Counted from the first letter of the stretch, positions 32,097-41,336 are shown. The stretch is DNA of 64,000 bases from Streptomyces sp. SID12501 (GCF_010550245.1 NZ_JAAGLU010000020.1:124001-188000), one strand, 5' to 3'. Translations and numbers: made by a program. Notes: generated by a model from the sequence alone, not told the origin.

Positions 32097-33655
32097 GGGG
32101 TGTTCGCTCCCGTCTCGGGGCGCCGCCTGACGGTCAGGCAGGACGGCAGGTCGGTCGCGTCGGCGCCGCGCGGGACGCCGAGACGTTCGAGGACGGCGGT
32201 GCCGAGCACGGCGACGGCCAGGTTGAGCAGAAGGGCGGCCAGCCCCGCGTAGATCTGCAGGGGCTGGTCGGCGGGACCGAACGGCACGATGGACGAGAAG
32301 CCCTCCCGCACGACCATGAACGTTCCGGCCATCATGCCGGTGGCCCACCCGGCGAGCAGTGCGCGCGGATGCAGCCGACCGGTGAAGAGCCCGACGGCGA
32401 CGGCCGGGAAGATCTGCAGAATCCAGACACCGCCGAGCAGTTGGAGATTGACGGCGTCCTGGTCGCGCAGCCCGAACACGAACGCGACGGCCCCCACCTT
32501 CGCGGTCAGCGACACCGCCTTGGCGATGCGCACCTGCCGCTTCGGCGTGGCCGTCGGATGCACGTACTCGACGTACACATTGCGTACGAAGCTGGTGGCC
32601 GCCGCGATCGACATCACCGCGGCCGGGACCAGCGCGCCCACGGTGATCGCGCCGAACACCAGGCCCGCCAGCGGCCCCGGCATCAACCGGTCGACCAGCA
32701 TCGGCACCGCCGCCTCGGCACCGCCCTCCGGTGCCCGTACCCCCGCCGCCAGGGCCGCGATGCCGAGGAAGCCGAAGAGCGCCAGCAACCCCGTCCACGC
32801 GGGCAGCGCCACGGTGACCTTGCGGACGGTGCGCGTGCCGTCGGCCGCGAAACTGGCGGTGAGCACATGCGGATACATCAGCAGCGCCAGCGCGGAGCCC
32901 AGGGCGAGCGTGGCGTACGCCGGCTGCTGCGCGGGGGACAGGATCAGCGGCGAGTGGGCGGTGTCCGTTCCGCCGAGGCGGAGCGCCGCCCCGTCGAAGA
33001 CGGGCCCGGGCCCGCCGAACCGGTCGAGGACCAGCCAGCAGACCACGCCGAGCGAGACGAAGACGGCCACCGCCTTGAGCGCCGAGATGACGGCCGGTGC
33101 GCGTAGCCCGTGCCGGTAGGTCGCCACCGCGAGCCCCGCGAACAGCGCCACCATCACCAGGTCCCCGGCAGCGCCTCGCGGATAGAGACCTCCGGCGGTC
33201 AACACGGCACGTATGCCCAGGAGTTGGAGCGCCAGATACGGCATCGTCGCGAGGATCCCGGTCAGCGCGACCACCAGCGCCAGCGGCGGCGAGCCGTACC
33301 GGCCGCGCACGAAGTCGGCGGCGGTGATGTACCCGTGCCGCCGGGCCACCGCCCACAGCCGGGTCAGCAGGACGAACGCGAGCGGGCAGACGATCACCGT
33401 GTACGGCACCGCGAAGAAGGCGGGCGCCCCGTTGCCGTACGCCAGTCCGGGCACGGCGGTGAAGGTGTACGCGGTGAAGATCGTGCCGCCGAGCAGCAGC
33501 CAGGTCCACACCGGGCCGAGGCTCCGGTCGGCCAGTGCCCAGCCCTCCAGCGATGGCAGCCGGTCGCTGGGGCGCAGACGGCGCGCGGTCACGGCGAGCA
33601 GCGACGCCCCGCCGATCACGGCGAGGAACGTCGCGGTCATGGCGCTGTCCGCCAT
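32093..33655 (-). CDS. Sodium:solute symporter (MctP-like)
   Basis: This 520-residue membrane protein has about 13 hydrophobic segments of the SSS fold. Motifs are GWALADRSLGPVWTWLLLGG, FTAYTFTAVPGLAYGNG, and WAVARRHGYITAADFVRGRYG (SSS signature). It resembles monocarboxylate permeases of the MctP type (pyruvate, lactate, acetate). Such genes are normally preceded by a DUF3311 partner; here a DUF3311 gene instead diverges from the start (33825). It is the first gene of an operon with an ECF sigma factor and a membrane protein, joined by stop-start overlaps. The ATG at 33655 is the first good start. Confidence 0.88.
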   Translation of the reverse strand: MADSAMTATFLAVIGGASLLAVTARRLRPSDRLPSLEGWALADRSLGPVWTWLLLGGTIFTAYTFTAVPGLAYGNGAPAFFAVPYTVIVCPLAFVLLTRLWAVARRHGYITAADFVRGRYGSPPLALVVALTGILATMPYLALQLLGIRAVLTAGGLYPRGAAGDLVMVALFAGLAVATYRHGLRAPAVISALKAVAVFVSLGVVCWLVLDRFGGPGPVFDGAALRLGGTDTAHSPLILSPAQQPAYATLALGSALALLMYPHVLTASFAADGTRTVRKVTVALPAWTGLLALFGFLGIAALAAGVRAPEGGAEAAVPMLVDRLMPGPLAGLVFGAITVGALVPAAVMSIAAATSFVRNVYVEYVHPTATPKRQVRIAKAVSLTAKVGAVAFVFGLRDQDAVNLQLLGGVWILQIFPAVAVGLFTGRLHPRALLAGWATGMMAGTFMVVREGFSSIVPFGPADQPLQIYAGLAALLLNLAVAVLGTAVLERLGVPRGADATDLPSCLTVRRRPETGANTP

Positions 33656-33742
33656 GGGTCACCGTCCTTGGTGTGCCTGAAGCCCTCGCCGGAGAGTTGC
33701 GCGGAGGGCCGGTTCGGAGGACAGGGAACCGGCGGGAAATCT

Positions 33743-33772
33743 GACGGAAATTCGATGTCAACCGTTTCCGTC
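33743..33772. promoter_or_regulatory. GACGGAAA-N14-TTTCCGTC inverted repeat
   Basis: GACGGAAA (33743-33750) and TTTCCGTC (33765-33772) are perfect inverted repeats with a 14-base spacer, in the 169-base gap between the divergent symporter and DUF3311 genes. A TTGACA reads on the minus strand inside the spacer (33757-33762). Candidate operator for both directions. Confidence 0.62.
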
Positions 33773-33824
33773 GGGTGGGCAACTCTTGCACAGACCCACA
33801 ACGAGCGGGAAGGGAGCGCAGACC

Positions 33825-34046
33825 ATGGCACGGACCGGACACCGGCGGCTACGGTACGTCGCCGTCGCCGTGCTGCTCCTCGCGCCCGCGGCCGGGCTGC
33901 TGTGGGTCCCCTGGTACGCCGGTGAGAGCCCGTATCTCGCCGGGACGCCGTTCTTCTACTGGTACCAGCTCGCCTGGGTACCGGGGAGCGGGGTCTGCCT
34001 GCTCGCCGCATACGCGCTGACCGGGAAAGAAGGCCGCGACCCCTGA
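33825..34046 (+). CDS. DUF3311 small membrane protein
   Basis: This 73-residue protein has two membrane segments (about 8-25 and 42-62) with LLAPAAGLLWVPWYAGESPY between, typical of DUF3311. These proteins are usually encoded just before an SSS monocarboxylate symporter and are thought to be accessory subunits. Here the gene diverges from the symporter and leads instead towards cstA. ATG 33825 has GGGAAGGGAG about ten bases upstream. The accessory role is inference from family context. Confidence 0.82.
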   Translation: MARTGHRRLRYVAVAVLLLAPAAGLLWVPWYAGESPYLAGTPFFYWYQLAWVPGSGVCLLAAYALTGKEGRDP

Positions 34047-34139
34047 CCGGGTCGGCCGGCCACCCACGCCACCCTCGCTGAACAGCGCACGCCCGTCGCA
34101 TCCCAGCAATCACCCATCACCGTCAGGTGAGGAGCCGCC

Positions 34140-36317
34140 ATGCCCGCATCAGCCATGCCCGAATCCGCCCTACCGGCGCCGAAGGGCCCGCCGTCCACGC
34201 CCTCCGGTCCCTCCCGGATGACGCCACGCTCGATCCTGCTGTGGGCCGCTGTCGCGCTGGTCGGCGCGGTCGGCTGGGGAGTCCTCGCGCTGGCCCGGGG
34301 CGAGGAGATCTCCGCGGTCTGGCTGGTGATGGCCGCCCTCGGCTCGTACGCCATCGCCTACCGCTTCTACTCCCGCTTCATCGTCCGGCGCGTCCTGAAG
34401 CCGGACGACCGCCGGGCCACACCCGCCGAACGCCTCGATGACGGCGTCGACTTCCAGCCGACCGACCGCCGCGTGCTCCTCGGCCACCACTTCGCCGCCA
34501 TCGCGGGCGCCGGGCCACTGGTGGGGCCGGTCCTCGCGGCCCAGATGGGGTATCTGCCCGGCACCCTGTGGATCGTCGCCGGAGTGATCTTCGCCGGGGC
34601 GGTGCAGGACATGGTGGTGCTGTTCCTGTCCATGCGGCGGGACGGCAAGTCGCTCGGGCAGATGGCCCGGGACGAGATCGGACGGGCGGGCGGCGCGGCG
34701 GCCCTGATCGCCGTCTTCGCCATCATGATCATCCTGCTCGGGGTGCTCGCCCTGGTCGTGGTCAACGCGCTCGCCCACTCCCCGTGGGGCACCTTCTCCG
34801 TCGCCATGACCATCCCCATCGCCCTGTTCATGGGCTTCTGGATGCATGTCATCCGCCCCGGCCGGGTCGTCGAGACCAGCCTCATCGGGGTCGCGCTGCT
34901 GCTGCTCGCGATCGTCGGCGGCAGCTGGATCCAGAACTCCTCGCTCGCCGACACCTTCACCCTCAGCCCGACGACCCTGGTCTTCTGCCTGGTCGGATAC
35001 GGCTTCGTCGCCTCCGTCCTCCCGGTGTGGATGCTGCTCGCGCCCCGCGACTACCTCTCCACCTTCATGAAGATCGGCACCATCGCGCTGCTCGCCGTCG
35101 GGGTCGTCGTGGCCGCGCCCGTCATGCGGGCCGACGCGGTGAGCGACTTCGCCTCCTCGGGCACCGGCCCGGTCTTCGCCGGTTCGCTCTTCCCGTTCCT
35201 CTTCATCACCATCGCCTGCGGCGCCCTCTCGGGATTCCACGCACTGGTCGCCTCCGGGACCACTCCGAAGCTGATCCAGAAGGAGTCCCAGGTCAGGATG
35301 ATCGGCTACGGCGCCATGCTGATGGAGTCGTTCGTCGCGATCATGGCCCTGATCGCCGCGGCCACCCTCGAACCCGGCCTGTACTACGCCATGAACGCCC
35401 CCGCCGGACTGCTCGGCACCACCGCCGAATCCGCCTCCCACGCGGTGGCGGGACTCGGGTTCACCATCACTCCCGACCAGTTGACGCAGGCGGCGAAGGC
35501 CGTGGAGGAGCAGACGCTGATCGCCCGCTCCGGCGGCGCGCCGACCCTCGCCGTCGGCATGTCGGAGATCTTCTCCGGGATCTTCGGCGGGGCGGCCCTG
35601 AAAGCCTTCTGGTACCACTTCGCGATCATGTTCGAGGCACTGTTCATCCTCACGACGGTCGACGCGGGCACCCGGGTCGGACGCTTCATGCTCCAGGACA
35701 TGCTCGGCAACGTCTGGAAGCCCATCGGCCGGGTCAACTGGAAGCCCGGCATCTGGCTGTGCAGCGGACTCGTCGTGGCCGCCTGGGGCTACTTCCTCCA
35801 CTCCGGCGCCACCGACCCGCTGGGCGGAATCAACCAGCTCTTTCCGCTCTTCGGCATCGCCAACCAGCTGCTCGCGGCCATCGCCCTCACCGTCTGCACG
35901 ACGGTGCTGATCAAGTCCGGCCGACTGCGCTGGGCCTGGGTCACCGGCGTTCCGCTCGCCTGGGTGGTCGCGATCACCTTCACCGCCGGCTGGCAGAAGA
36001 TCTTCTCCGACGACCCCCGGGTCGGCTTCTTCGCCCAGCGCGCCAAGTACTCCGACGGCATCGACGCCGGTCAGGTCCTGCCTCCTGCCAAGACCCTCGA
36101 CGACATGCACACCGTGGTCACCAACTCCACGGTCGACGGCGTCCTGATCGCCGTGTTCCTGCTCCTCGTCGTGGTGGTCATCGCCAACGCGGCCGTGGTG
36201 TGCGTACGAGCCGTACGCTCGCCCGTCCCGTTCCCGACGACCGAGTCGCCGTACGTCGAGTCCCGCATCGACGTGCGGGAGGACGCCGCCGAGCCGCTGG
36301 TGGGGGCCCGCTCATGA
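34140..36317 (+). CDS. cstA: Carbon starvation protein CstA family transporter
   Basis: This 725-residue protein has about 18 hydrophobic segments and the CstA pattern: HHFAAIAGAGPLVGPVLAAQ (about residues 118-137), GYLPGTLWIVAGVIFAGAVQ, SGFHALVASGTTPKLIQ and FEALFILTTVDAGTRVGRFM. CstA and BtsT in E. coli take up pyruvate and need a YbdD/YjiX-type partner, which is encoded immediately downstream here. The start ATG 34140 follows GTGAGGAG. With the neighbouring symporter and DUF3311 gene it suggests a small-carboxylate uptake region. The N-terminus is Pro/Ser-rich. Confidence 0.93.
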   Translation: MPASAMPESALPAPKGPPSTPSGPSRMTPRSILLWAAVALVGAVGWGVLALARGEEISAVWLVMAALGSYAIAYRFYSRFIVRRVLKPDDRRATPAERLDDGVDFQPTDRRVLLGHHFAAIAGAGPLVGPVLAAQMGYLPGTLWIVAGVIFAGAVQDMVVLFLSMRRDGKSLGQMARDEIGRAGGAAALIAVFAIMIILLGVLALVVVNALAHSPWGTFSVAMTIPIALFMGFWMHVIRPGRVVETSLIGVALLLLAIVGGSWIQNSSLADTFTLSPTTLVFCLVGYGFVASVLPVWMLLAPRDYLSTFMKIGTIALLAVGVVVAAPVMRADAVSDFASSGTGPVFAGSLFPFLFITIACGALSGFHALVASGTTPKLIQKESQVRMIGYGAMLMESFVAIMALIAAATLEPGLYYAMNAPAGLLGTTAESASHAVAGLGFTITPDQLTQAAKAVEEQTLIARSGGAPTLAVGMSEIFSGIFGGAALKAFWYHFAIMFEALFILTTVDAGTRVGRFMLQDMLGNVWKPIGRVNWKPGIWLCSGLVVAAWGYFLHSGATDPLGGINQLFPLFGIANQLLAAIALTVCTTVLIKSGRLRWAWVTGVPLAWVVAITFTAGWQKIFSDDPRVGFFAQRAKYSDGIDAGQVLPPAKTLDDMHTVVTNSTVDGVLIAVFLLLVVVVIANAAVVCVRAVRSPVPFPTTESPYVESRIDVREDAAEPLVGARS

Positions 36318-36514
36318 GAGCAGGCAGCGGGGCGCGGGCCGTGTTCCGGTACGTGCGCTGGTATCTGCGCGAGCTGACCGGAGAGGCCGAGTACGACCGA
36401 TTCCGCGAACGCCACCTCGGCCACCACCCGCACGCCCCGGTACCGACCCGGCGCGAGTACGAGGTACTGCGCACCCGGCACCGGGAGACCCACCCGCAGA
36501 GCCGCTGTTGCTGA
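36314..36514 (+). CDS. YbdD/YjiX family protein
   Basis: This 66-residue protein contains the family signature EAEYDRFRERHLGHHPHAPV followed by PTRREYEVLRTRH. The E. coli homologues YbdD and YjiX are needed for CstA and BtsT pyruvate transport. The ATG at 36314 overlaps the cstA stop (ATGA), a common linkage for this pair. It ends with two cysteines (RCC). Assignment is strong. Confidence 0.92.
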   Translation: MRAGSGARAVFRYVRWYLRELTGEAEYDRFRERHLGHHPHAPVPTRREYEVLRTRHRETHPQSRCC

Positions 36515-36551
36515 CACCCGGCACGCAGCTTCCGGGACCGGGGACCGGGTG
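36515..36551 (+). terminator. Possible terminator after the cstA operon
   Basis: CACCCGG (36515-36521) pairs with CCGGGTG (36545-36551) across a 23-base loop, directly after the YbdD stop. The loop contains further GC-rich pairing. Short stem, so moderate support. Confidence 0.4.
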
Positions 36552-36669
36552 AAGATCGGCCGAGAAGCATCGGGGCGGGGTCCGGAAACGGGCTCCGCCC
36601 CGTACGTTTCCCACTGGACGCTGCTGCCCGACCTGTCCGACACGCCAACTCCGTGCATCGGGAGCTCCC

Positions 36670-39600
36670 TTGGACGCCCAAGACACCTCAAGCACCCCGG
36701 ACGACACCCGGACCGGCCCGCTCTCCCGCCGTAGATTCCTCCAGGCCACCGCCACAGGCACCGCGCTCGCCAACGCCGGTACGCCGGTCGCGACCGCCGC
36801 GCCACGTGCGGCGACCAGTCTCACCTTCACCGCCGCCACGGGTGGCTCCGCGACCCTCGCCCCCTCCGGTGACCGGCTGGTCGCCGAGGTCCAGAACGTG
36901 CTGTGGTCCGTGCCGCGTGGCGGCGGAACCGCCGTCGCGCTGACCTCGCCCGGGCTCGAACCCACGCGCCCGCAGTTCTCGCCCGACGGCAGCCGTCTCG
37001 TCGTGTGCGCCTACCGAGGCGGGGGCTTCCACCTCTGGACGCTGCGGCCCGACGGCAGCGGGCTGCGGCAGCTCACCGAGGGGCCGTGGGACGACCGGGG
37101 GCCGGCCTGGTCGCCGGACGGCAACCGGATCGCGTTCGCCTCCGAGCGCGGGGGCGACACCGTGACCGGAGCCCCGTACCGCGTGTGGGTCGTGGACGTG
37201 CGCACCGGCGCGCTGACCCGGCTCACCGGGCGCCCCGGACAGCAGGGCCCCGGGCAGGACACCGCCTGGGAGGACTTCGATCCCACGTGGTCACCCGACG
37301 GCGAGCGGGTGCTGTTCGTGCGCGGGACCGTCCCCGCACCGGGCACCCTCCGCGCGGCCACCGTGGCGTCGGTGGCCGCCGACGGCTCGGGCCCGGTCAC
37401 CACGGAGCACACCGACGGCTCCGGCGCCCAGCTCATGACCCCCGCCGTCTCGCCCGCCGGACGCCTCGCCTACCTCCGCACCACGGCCGCACCGGCCGCC
37501 TCCTGCACCCTCGTCGTGGACGGTACGACGATCGCCGTCGAGGGCGACCTTCTCCCGGCGCCGCCTCGCTGGGCGGACGGCGAACGGCTGTTGCTGAACA
37601 TCGACGGCCACTTCCGCCTGCTCGACCCGGCCGCGCCGGACGACAGCGAGGAGATCCCGTTCACGGCCACGCTGCCCGTGCAGCGGCCCGACCACCGCGT
37701 CAAGACGTACGACTTCGAGGGCACCGCCACCCGTCCCGTCCGCGCCCTCCACCTGCCCGCACTCTCCCCGGACGGCCGCTCCGTTGCCTTCGCCGCGCTC
37801 AACGCGCTGTGGACCGCGGGCACCAAGGGCGGCCGTCCGCCCCGCAGGATTCTCCAAGTCCCCACCACACGCTATGTGTTGGCGCCGACCTGGACGCCCG
37901 ACGGTACAGCGCTGGTATACGCCGACGACCGCGACGGCCTGTTCACCGTACGGCGCCGCGACCTCGCCTCCGGCGCGGAGACCGTGCTCGCCGGAGGCGG
38001 CCGGGTCTTCCCCGCCCTCTCGCCCGACGGGACACGGCTGGCCTGCCTGGACATGTCGGGCAACCTCGTGGTGCGCGACCTGCCCGACGGCGCCGAACGG
38101 GTCCTCGCCGCAGCGCTCGGCGCCGGTGGCCTGCCCGGCCGGCCCAGTTGGTCGCCGGACGGCCGGTACGTCGCCCTGTGCGACCGGAACCGCGTCAACC
38201 AGCGCTTCCGCGAGGGCTACAACCTCATCCGGGTCGTCGACACCACCACCGGCACCGCCGCCCTGCACGCTGTCGCCCCGCACACCTCGATCGCCGACCG
38301 CTACGCCTGTGGCCCCGTCTGGTCCCCGGACGGCCGCTGGATGGCGGTCGTCGTCGAGTCGGCCCTGTGGCTGCTGCCGGTCCGCGCCGACGGCACCCCC
38401 GACGGGGAGCCCCGCAGGCTCACCACCGAACCGGCCGACCATCCGTCCTGGTCCGCCGATGCCTGTACCCTCCTCTACCTCTCGGCGGGCACCCTGCGCC
38501 TGATCGACATCGCCGACGGCGGCACTCGTACCGTCCGCGTCCCGCTCGACTACCGCAGGCCCCGACCGGCCGACACGGTCGTGCACGCGGGCCGCTTCTG
38601 GGACGGCACCGGGCCGGACGTCCGCGAGGACATCGACGTCGTCGTCCGGGGCGGGCGGATCGCGGAGGTCGCGCCGCACCTGGCCGGCCGCCCGGCCGTG
38701 CGCCGGATCGACGCGAGCGAACGCACCGTGATCCCGGGCCTGTGGGATGCGCACACCCACCCCTGGCAGTCCACGTACGGCGGCCGTCAGACCGCGCTGC
38801 AGATCGCGTACGGCATCACGACAGCCGTCTCCCTCGGCGGCTTCGCGTACGAGCAGGCCCGCATCCGGGAGGCGGTCGCCGCAGGCGCACTCGCCGGACC
38901 CCGGCTGCTGTCCACCGGCGAACTGCTCGACGGGGACCGAGTCGCCTACAGCATGGCCCGCGCCCACCGCACCCCCGAGGGCCTGCGCCGCTCACTGGCA
39001 CGTGCGGAGGCGCTGGAGTGGGACTTCGTGAAGACGTACGTACGAGCCCCCGGCTGGGTGATGAAGGAGGCCGCCGACTTCGCCCACGAACGGCTCGGTG
39101 TACGCAGCGGCAGCCATCTGTGCAGCCCCGGCGTGCAGTTGGGCCAGGATCTGACGACCCATCTGCAGGCCACGCAGCGACTGGAGTTCGGGCACGCGAC
39201 GACGGCCACGGGGCGTGCCTACCAGGACGTGGAGGAGATCTACACCCGTACCGACTTCCACCTCGTCGCCACCCCGTTCACGGCGTTTCCGCTGCTCGGC
39301 GCCGACCCCGCGCTCGCGGACGACCCGCGGGTCACCACACTCATGCCGCCGTGGGACACCGCGCTCGTCCGGCAACAGGCGGGGCTGCCACCCGCCGAGG
39401 CCCAACTTGCGACTCTGGACCGGGAGTTGGACGTCTACCGGCGGATCCTCGCGGCGGGCGGCCTGGTCGCGCTCGGTACGGACCAGCCGCTCGTCCCGGT
39501 GGGCCTGCACCTGCACCTGTCCATGCGCGCACTGCACCGCGCCGGACTGTCACCGGCGGAGGCGCTGCGCACCGCCACCCTGCTGCCCGCACGGGTCTTC

Positions 39601-39864
39601 GGCGCCGACGCGGACCTCGGCACGCTGGAAGAAGGCAAGCTCGCCGACCTGACGGTCGTGGACGGCGACCCGTTCACCGACTTCGCCACCCTGATCCGCA
39701 CCGTGGCGGTCCTGCGCGGCGGCATCCCCTTCGAGCAGGCGGACCTGGTCGACGCCTTCGAGCCGAGCTCCGCACGGGGCCTCGACCCACGGCAGTCGGC
39801 CTCGGCCGAGGACTGGCTGGAGGTCAGCCGCCAGATGCGACGCGAGGGCTGCTGCTCACCGTAG
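36670..39864 (+). CDS. Tat-exported beta-propeller/amidohydrolase fusion
   Basis: This 1064-residue protein starts with the Tat signal SRRRFLQATATGTALANAG (about residues 17-35). Residues about 50-630 form a TolB-like WD40-type beta-propeller with many SPDGxxL/SPDGRxVAF repeats. Residues about 635-1040 are an amidohydrolase: VIPGLWDAHTHPW (HxH metal ligands), a lysine in WDFVKTYVRAPGW, HLCSPG and GHATTA histidines, and LGTDQPLVP (Asp). Homologues include imidazolonepropionase- and prolidase-like secreted enzymes. Start is TTG 36670, preceded by GGGAG; no better ATG or GTG covers the Tat motif. It may act on peptides or cyclic amides outside the cell. Confidence 0.87.
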   Translation: MDAQDTSSTPDDTRTGPLSRRRFLQATATGTALANAGTPVATAAPRAATSLTFTAATGGSATLAPSGDRLVAEVQNVLWSVPRGGGTAVALTSPGLEPTRPQFSPDGSRLVVCAYRGGGFHLWTLRPDGSGLRQLTEGPWDDRGPAWSPDGNRIAFASERGGDTVTGAPYRVWVVDVRTGALTRLTGRPGQQGPGQDTAWEDFDPTWSPDGERVLFVRGTVPAPGTLRAATVASVAADGSGPVTTEHTDGSGAQLMTPAVSPAGRLAYLRTTAAPAASCTLVVDGTTIAVEGDLLPAPPRWADGERLLLNIDGHFRLLDPAAPDDSEEIPFTATLPVQRPDHRVKTYDFEGTATRPVRALHLPALSPDGRSVAFAALNALWTAGTKGGRPPRRILQVPTTRYVLAPTWTPDGTALVYADDRDGLFTVRRRDLASGAETVLAGGGRVFPALSPDGTRLACLDMSGNLVVRDLPDGAERVLAAALGAGGLPGRPSWSPDGRYVALCDRNRVNQRFREGYNLIRVVDTTTGTAALHAVAPHTSIADRYACGPVWSPDGRWMAVVVESALWLLPVRADGTPDGEPRRLTTEPADHPSWSADACTLLYLSAGTLRLIDIADGGTRTVRVPLDYRRPRPADTVVHAGRFWDGTGPDVREDIDVVVRGGRIAEVAPHLAGRPAVRRIDASERTVIPGLWDAHTHPWQSTYGGRQTALQIAYGITTAVSLGGFAYEQARIREAVAAGALAGPRLLSTGELLDGDRVAYSMARAHRTPEGLRRSLARAEALEWDFVKTYVRAPGWVMKEAADFAHERLGVRSGSHLCSPGVQLGQDLTTHLQATQRLEFGHATTATGRAYQDVEEIYTRTDFHLVATPFTAFPLLGADPALADDPRVTTLMPPWDTALVRQQAGLPPAEAQLATLDRELDVYRRILAAGGLVALGTDQPLVPVGLHLHLSMRALHRAGLSPAEALRTATLLPARVFGADADLGTLEEGKLADLTVVDGDPFTDFATLIRTVAVLRGGIPFEQADLVDAFEPSSARGLDPRQSASAEDWLEVSRQMRREGCCSP

Positions 39865-39892
39865 GAGCCGGTCGGCTGGGTAGTCTCCGGGC

Positions 39893-40348
39893 ATGCGGAT
39901 CTCCGTTTCCTCGGACATGGACGAACCCGTGGCTCGCGCGCTCCTCGGGCAACTGCGCGACCGCGGCCACGAAGTGGTGCCGTACGGGGCGCTGAGCCCC
40001 GGCGACGATCCGCAGTGGGCCGCCTGCTCCGAGGCGGCGGCCCGCGAGGTCGCCGCCGGGAGGGCCGACCAGGCCGTCGTGTGCTGCTGGACCGGTACAG
40101 GCGCGTCCATCGCCGCGAACAAGGTGCCAGGTGTGCGCGCGGCCCTGTGCACGGACGCCTACACGGCGGACGGCGCGCGCCGCTGGAACGACGCCAACGT
40201 GCTCGCGCTCAGCCTGCGTCTGACGTCGGAGCCGCTGCTCAAGGAGATCCTCGACGCCTGGTTCGCCGCCGAGGCGAGCGGGGACGCCGAGGACCGGGAG
40301 AACGTGGCCCGTGTCGCACGGCTCGACAACGCCAGAAGTGCCGGGTGA
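39893..40348 (+). CDS. RpiB/LacA/LacB family sugar-phosphate isomerase
   Basis: This 151-residue protein belongs to the RpiB/LacAB isomerase family. The start MRISVSSDMDEPVARALLGQ contains a family-like DMDE in place of the usual DHAG, and VVCCWTGTGASIAANKVPGV carries the conserved GTGxxxAANKxxGxRAA with a Cys two residues earlier. It interconverts aldose and ketose phosphates. A TAGTCT box (39881-39886) precedes the ATG by six bases, suggesting leaderless transcription. It stands next to a DeoR regulator and an AgaS/aldolase pair, so a role in a hexose- or amino-sugar pathway is likely. Confidence 0.87.
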   Translation: MRISVSSDMDEPVARALLGQLRDRGHEVVPYGALSPGDDPQWAACSEAAAREVAAGRADQAVVCCWTGTGASIAANKVPGVRAALCTDAYTADGARRWNDANVLALSLRLTSEPLLKEILDAWFAAEASGDAEDRENVARVARLDNARSAG

Positions 40349-40399
40349 ATCAAGGGAGTTGAGCGCTTCGGCACCGGGCACCGGGCGCCGGTCCGCCGC

Positions 40400-41179
40400 T
40401 CAGACCGTGATCACCCTGAGTCCGGCCTCCTCGAACCGACCCACCGTCTCCTCGTCCGCCGCCGTGTCCGTGACCAGAGTGTCCACGGCTTCCGCCGCGC
40501 AGATCCGGGCGAACGCCCGGCGCCCCAGCTTGGTGGAGTCGGCGGCGACCACCACGCGCTCGGCGCGCTCGCACAGCAGCCGGTTGATCGCGGCCTCCGC
40601 CTCGTCGTTCGCCGCCGCGCCGTGCGTGACATCGAAGCCGACCACACCCAGCACGGCCAGGTCGATCGTGATCTGGCCCAACACACCGTCGGCGAGCGGC
40701 CCGACCAGTTCGTACGACTGCGCGCGTGCGACCCCGCCCGTCACCACGATCTTGAACTGGGGCCGTACGGCAAGCTCGCCTGCGATGTTCAGCGCGTTCG
40801 TGACGATCGTCAGCGCGGGCGAACCAGCGGTCAGATCGCTGCGTACGGCCAACGCGCGCGCCACCTCCGTCGTGGTCGTGCCACCCGTCAGGCCCACCGC
40901 CTCACCGGGGGTGATCAGGCCCGCGACCGCTCTCGCGATGCGCTGTTTCTCGGAGGCGCGGCGAGCGGTCTTGTAGCGCAGCGGCAGTTCGTAGGACACG
41001 CCGTGCACGACCGCGCCGCCCCTGGTGCGCACGAGCATCTGCTGCTCGGCGAGCTGGTCGAAGTCGCGGCGGATCGTCGCGGCCGACACCCCGAGCTCGG
41101 CCGCCGCCTCCTCGACCTCCAGCCGGTCCTGCTCGACCAGCAGCTCCAGCAGGGTCTTCCAGCGGGCGTCCCGGGACAT
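40400..41179 (-). CDS. DeoR/GlpR family regulator
   Basis: This 259-residue regulator has a DeoR helix-turn-helix (LEVEEAAAELGVSAATIRRD, about residues 20-39) and the DeoRC effector domain (LTGGTTTTEVARAL, VVTNALNIAGEL, VVTGGVARAQSYELVGPLAD). It should respond to a phosphorylated sugar. It diverges from an AgaS-like SIS gene at 41337 with an AT-rich promoter region between, so it probably represses that operon. The inducer is not known. Confidence 0.9.
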   Translation of the reverse strand: MSRDARWKTLLELLVEQDRLEVEEAAAELGVSAATIRRDFDQLAEQQMLVRTRGGAVVHGVSYELPLRYKTARRASEKQRIARAVAGLITPGEAVGLTGGTTTTEVARALAVRSDLTAGSPALTIVTNALNIAGELAVRPQFKIVVTGGVARAQSYELVGPLADGVLGQITIDLAVLGVVGFDVTHGAAANDEAEAAINRLLCERAERVVVAADSTKLGRRAFARICAAEAVDTLVTDTAADEETVGRFEEAGLRVITV

Positions 41180-41262
41180 CCGGACTCTCCGTTCCTCGAT
41201 CCTCGGCGATCTTCGGCGACCCTAGCGCACCGAAAGTTCACACCACTCCTTCAGTCGTATGC

Positions 41263-41290
41263 TTGATTTTGCTCGAAAGCTAGCTATATC
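41263..41290 (+). promoter_or_regulatory. Promoter of the SIS/aldolase operon
   Basis: TTGATT (41263-41268) and TATATC (41285-41290) are 16 bases apart on the plus strand. GCTCGAAAGCTAGCT lies between them and includes a DeoR-like CTTTCG box on the minus strand. The region is AT-richer than its surroundings. Predicted promoter with overlapping regulation by the divergent DeoR protein. Confidence 0.6.
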
Positions 41291-41336
41291 TTGCAGAAAT
41301 GAGCATCGCATTGACTCGCTGGTGGAGGGGCAGGGC

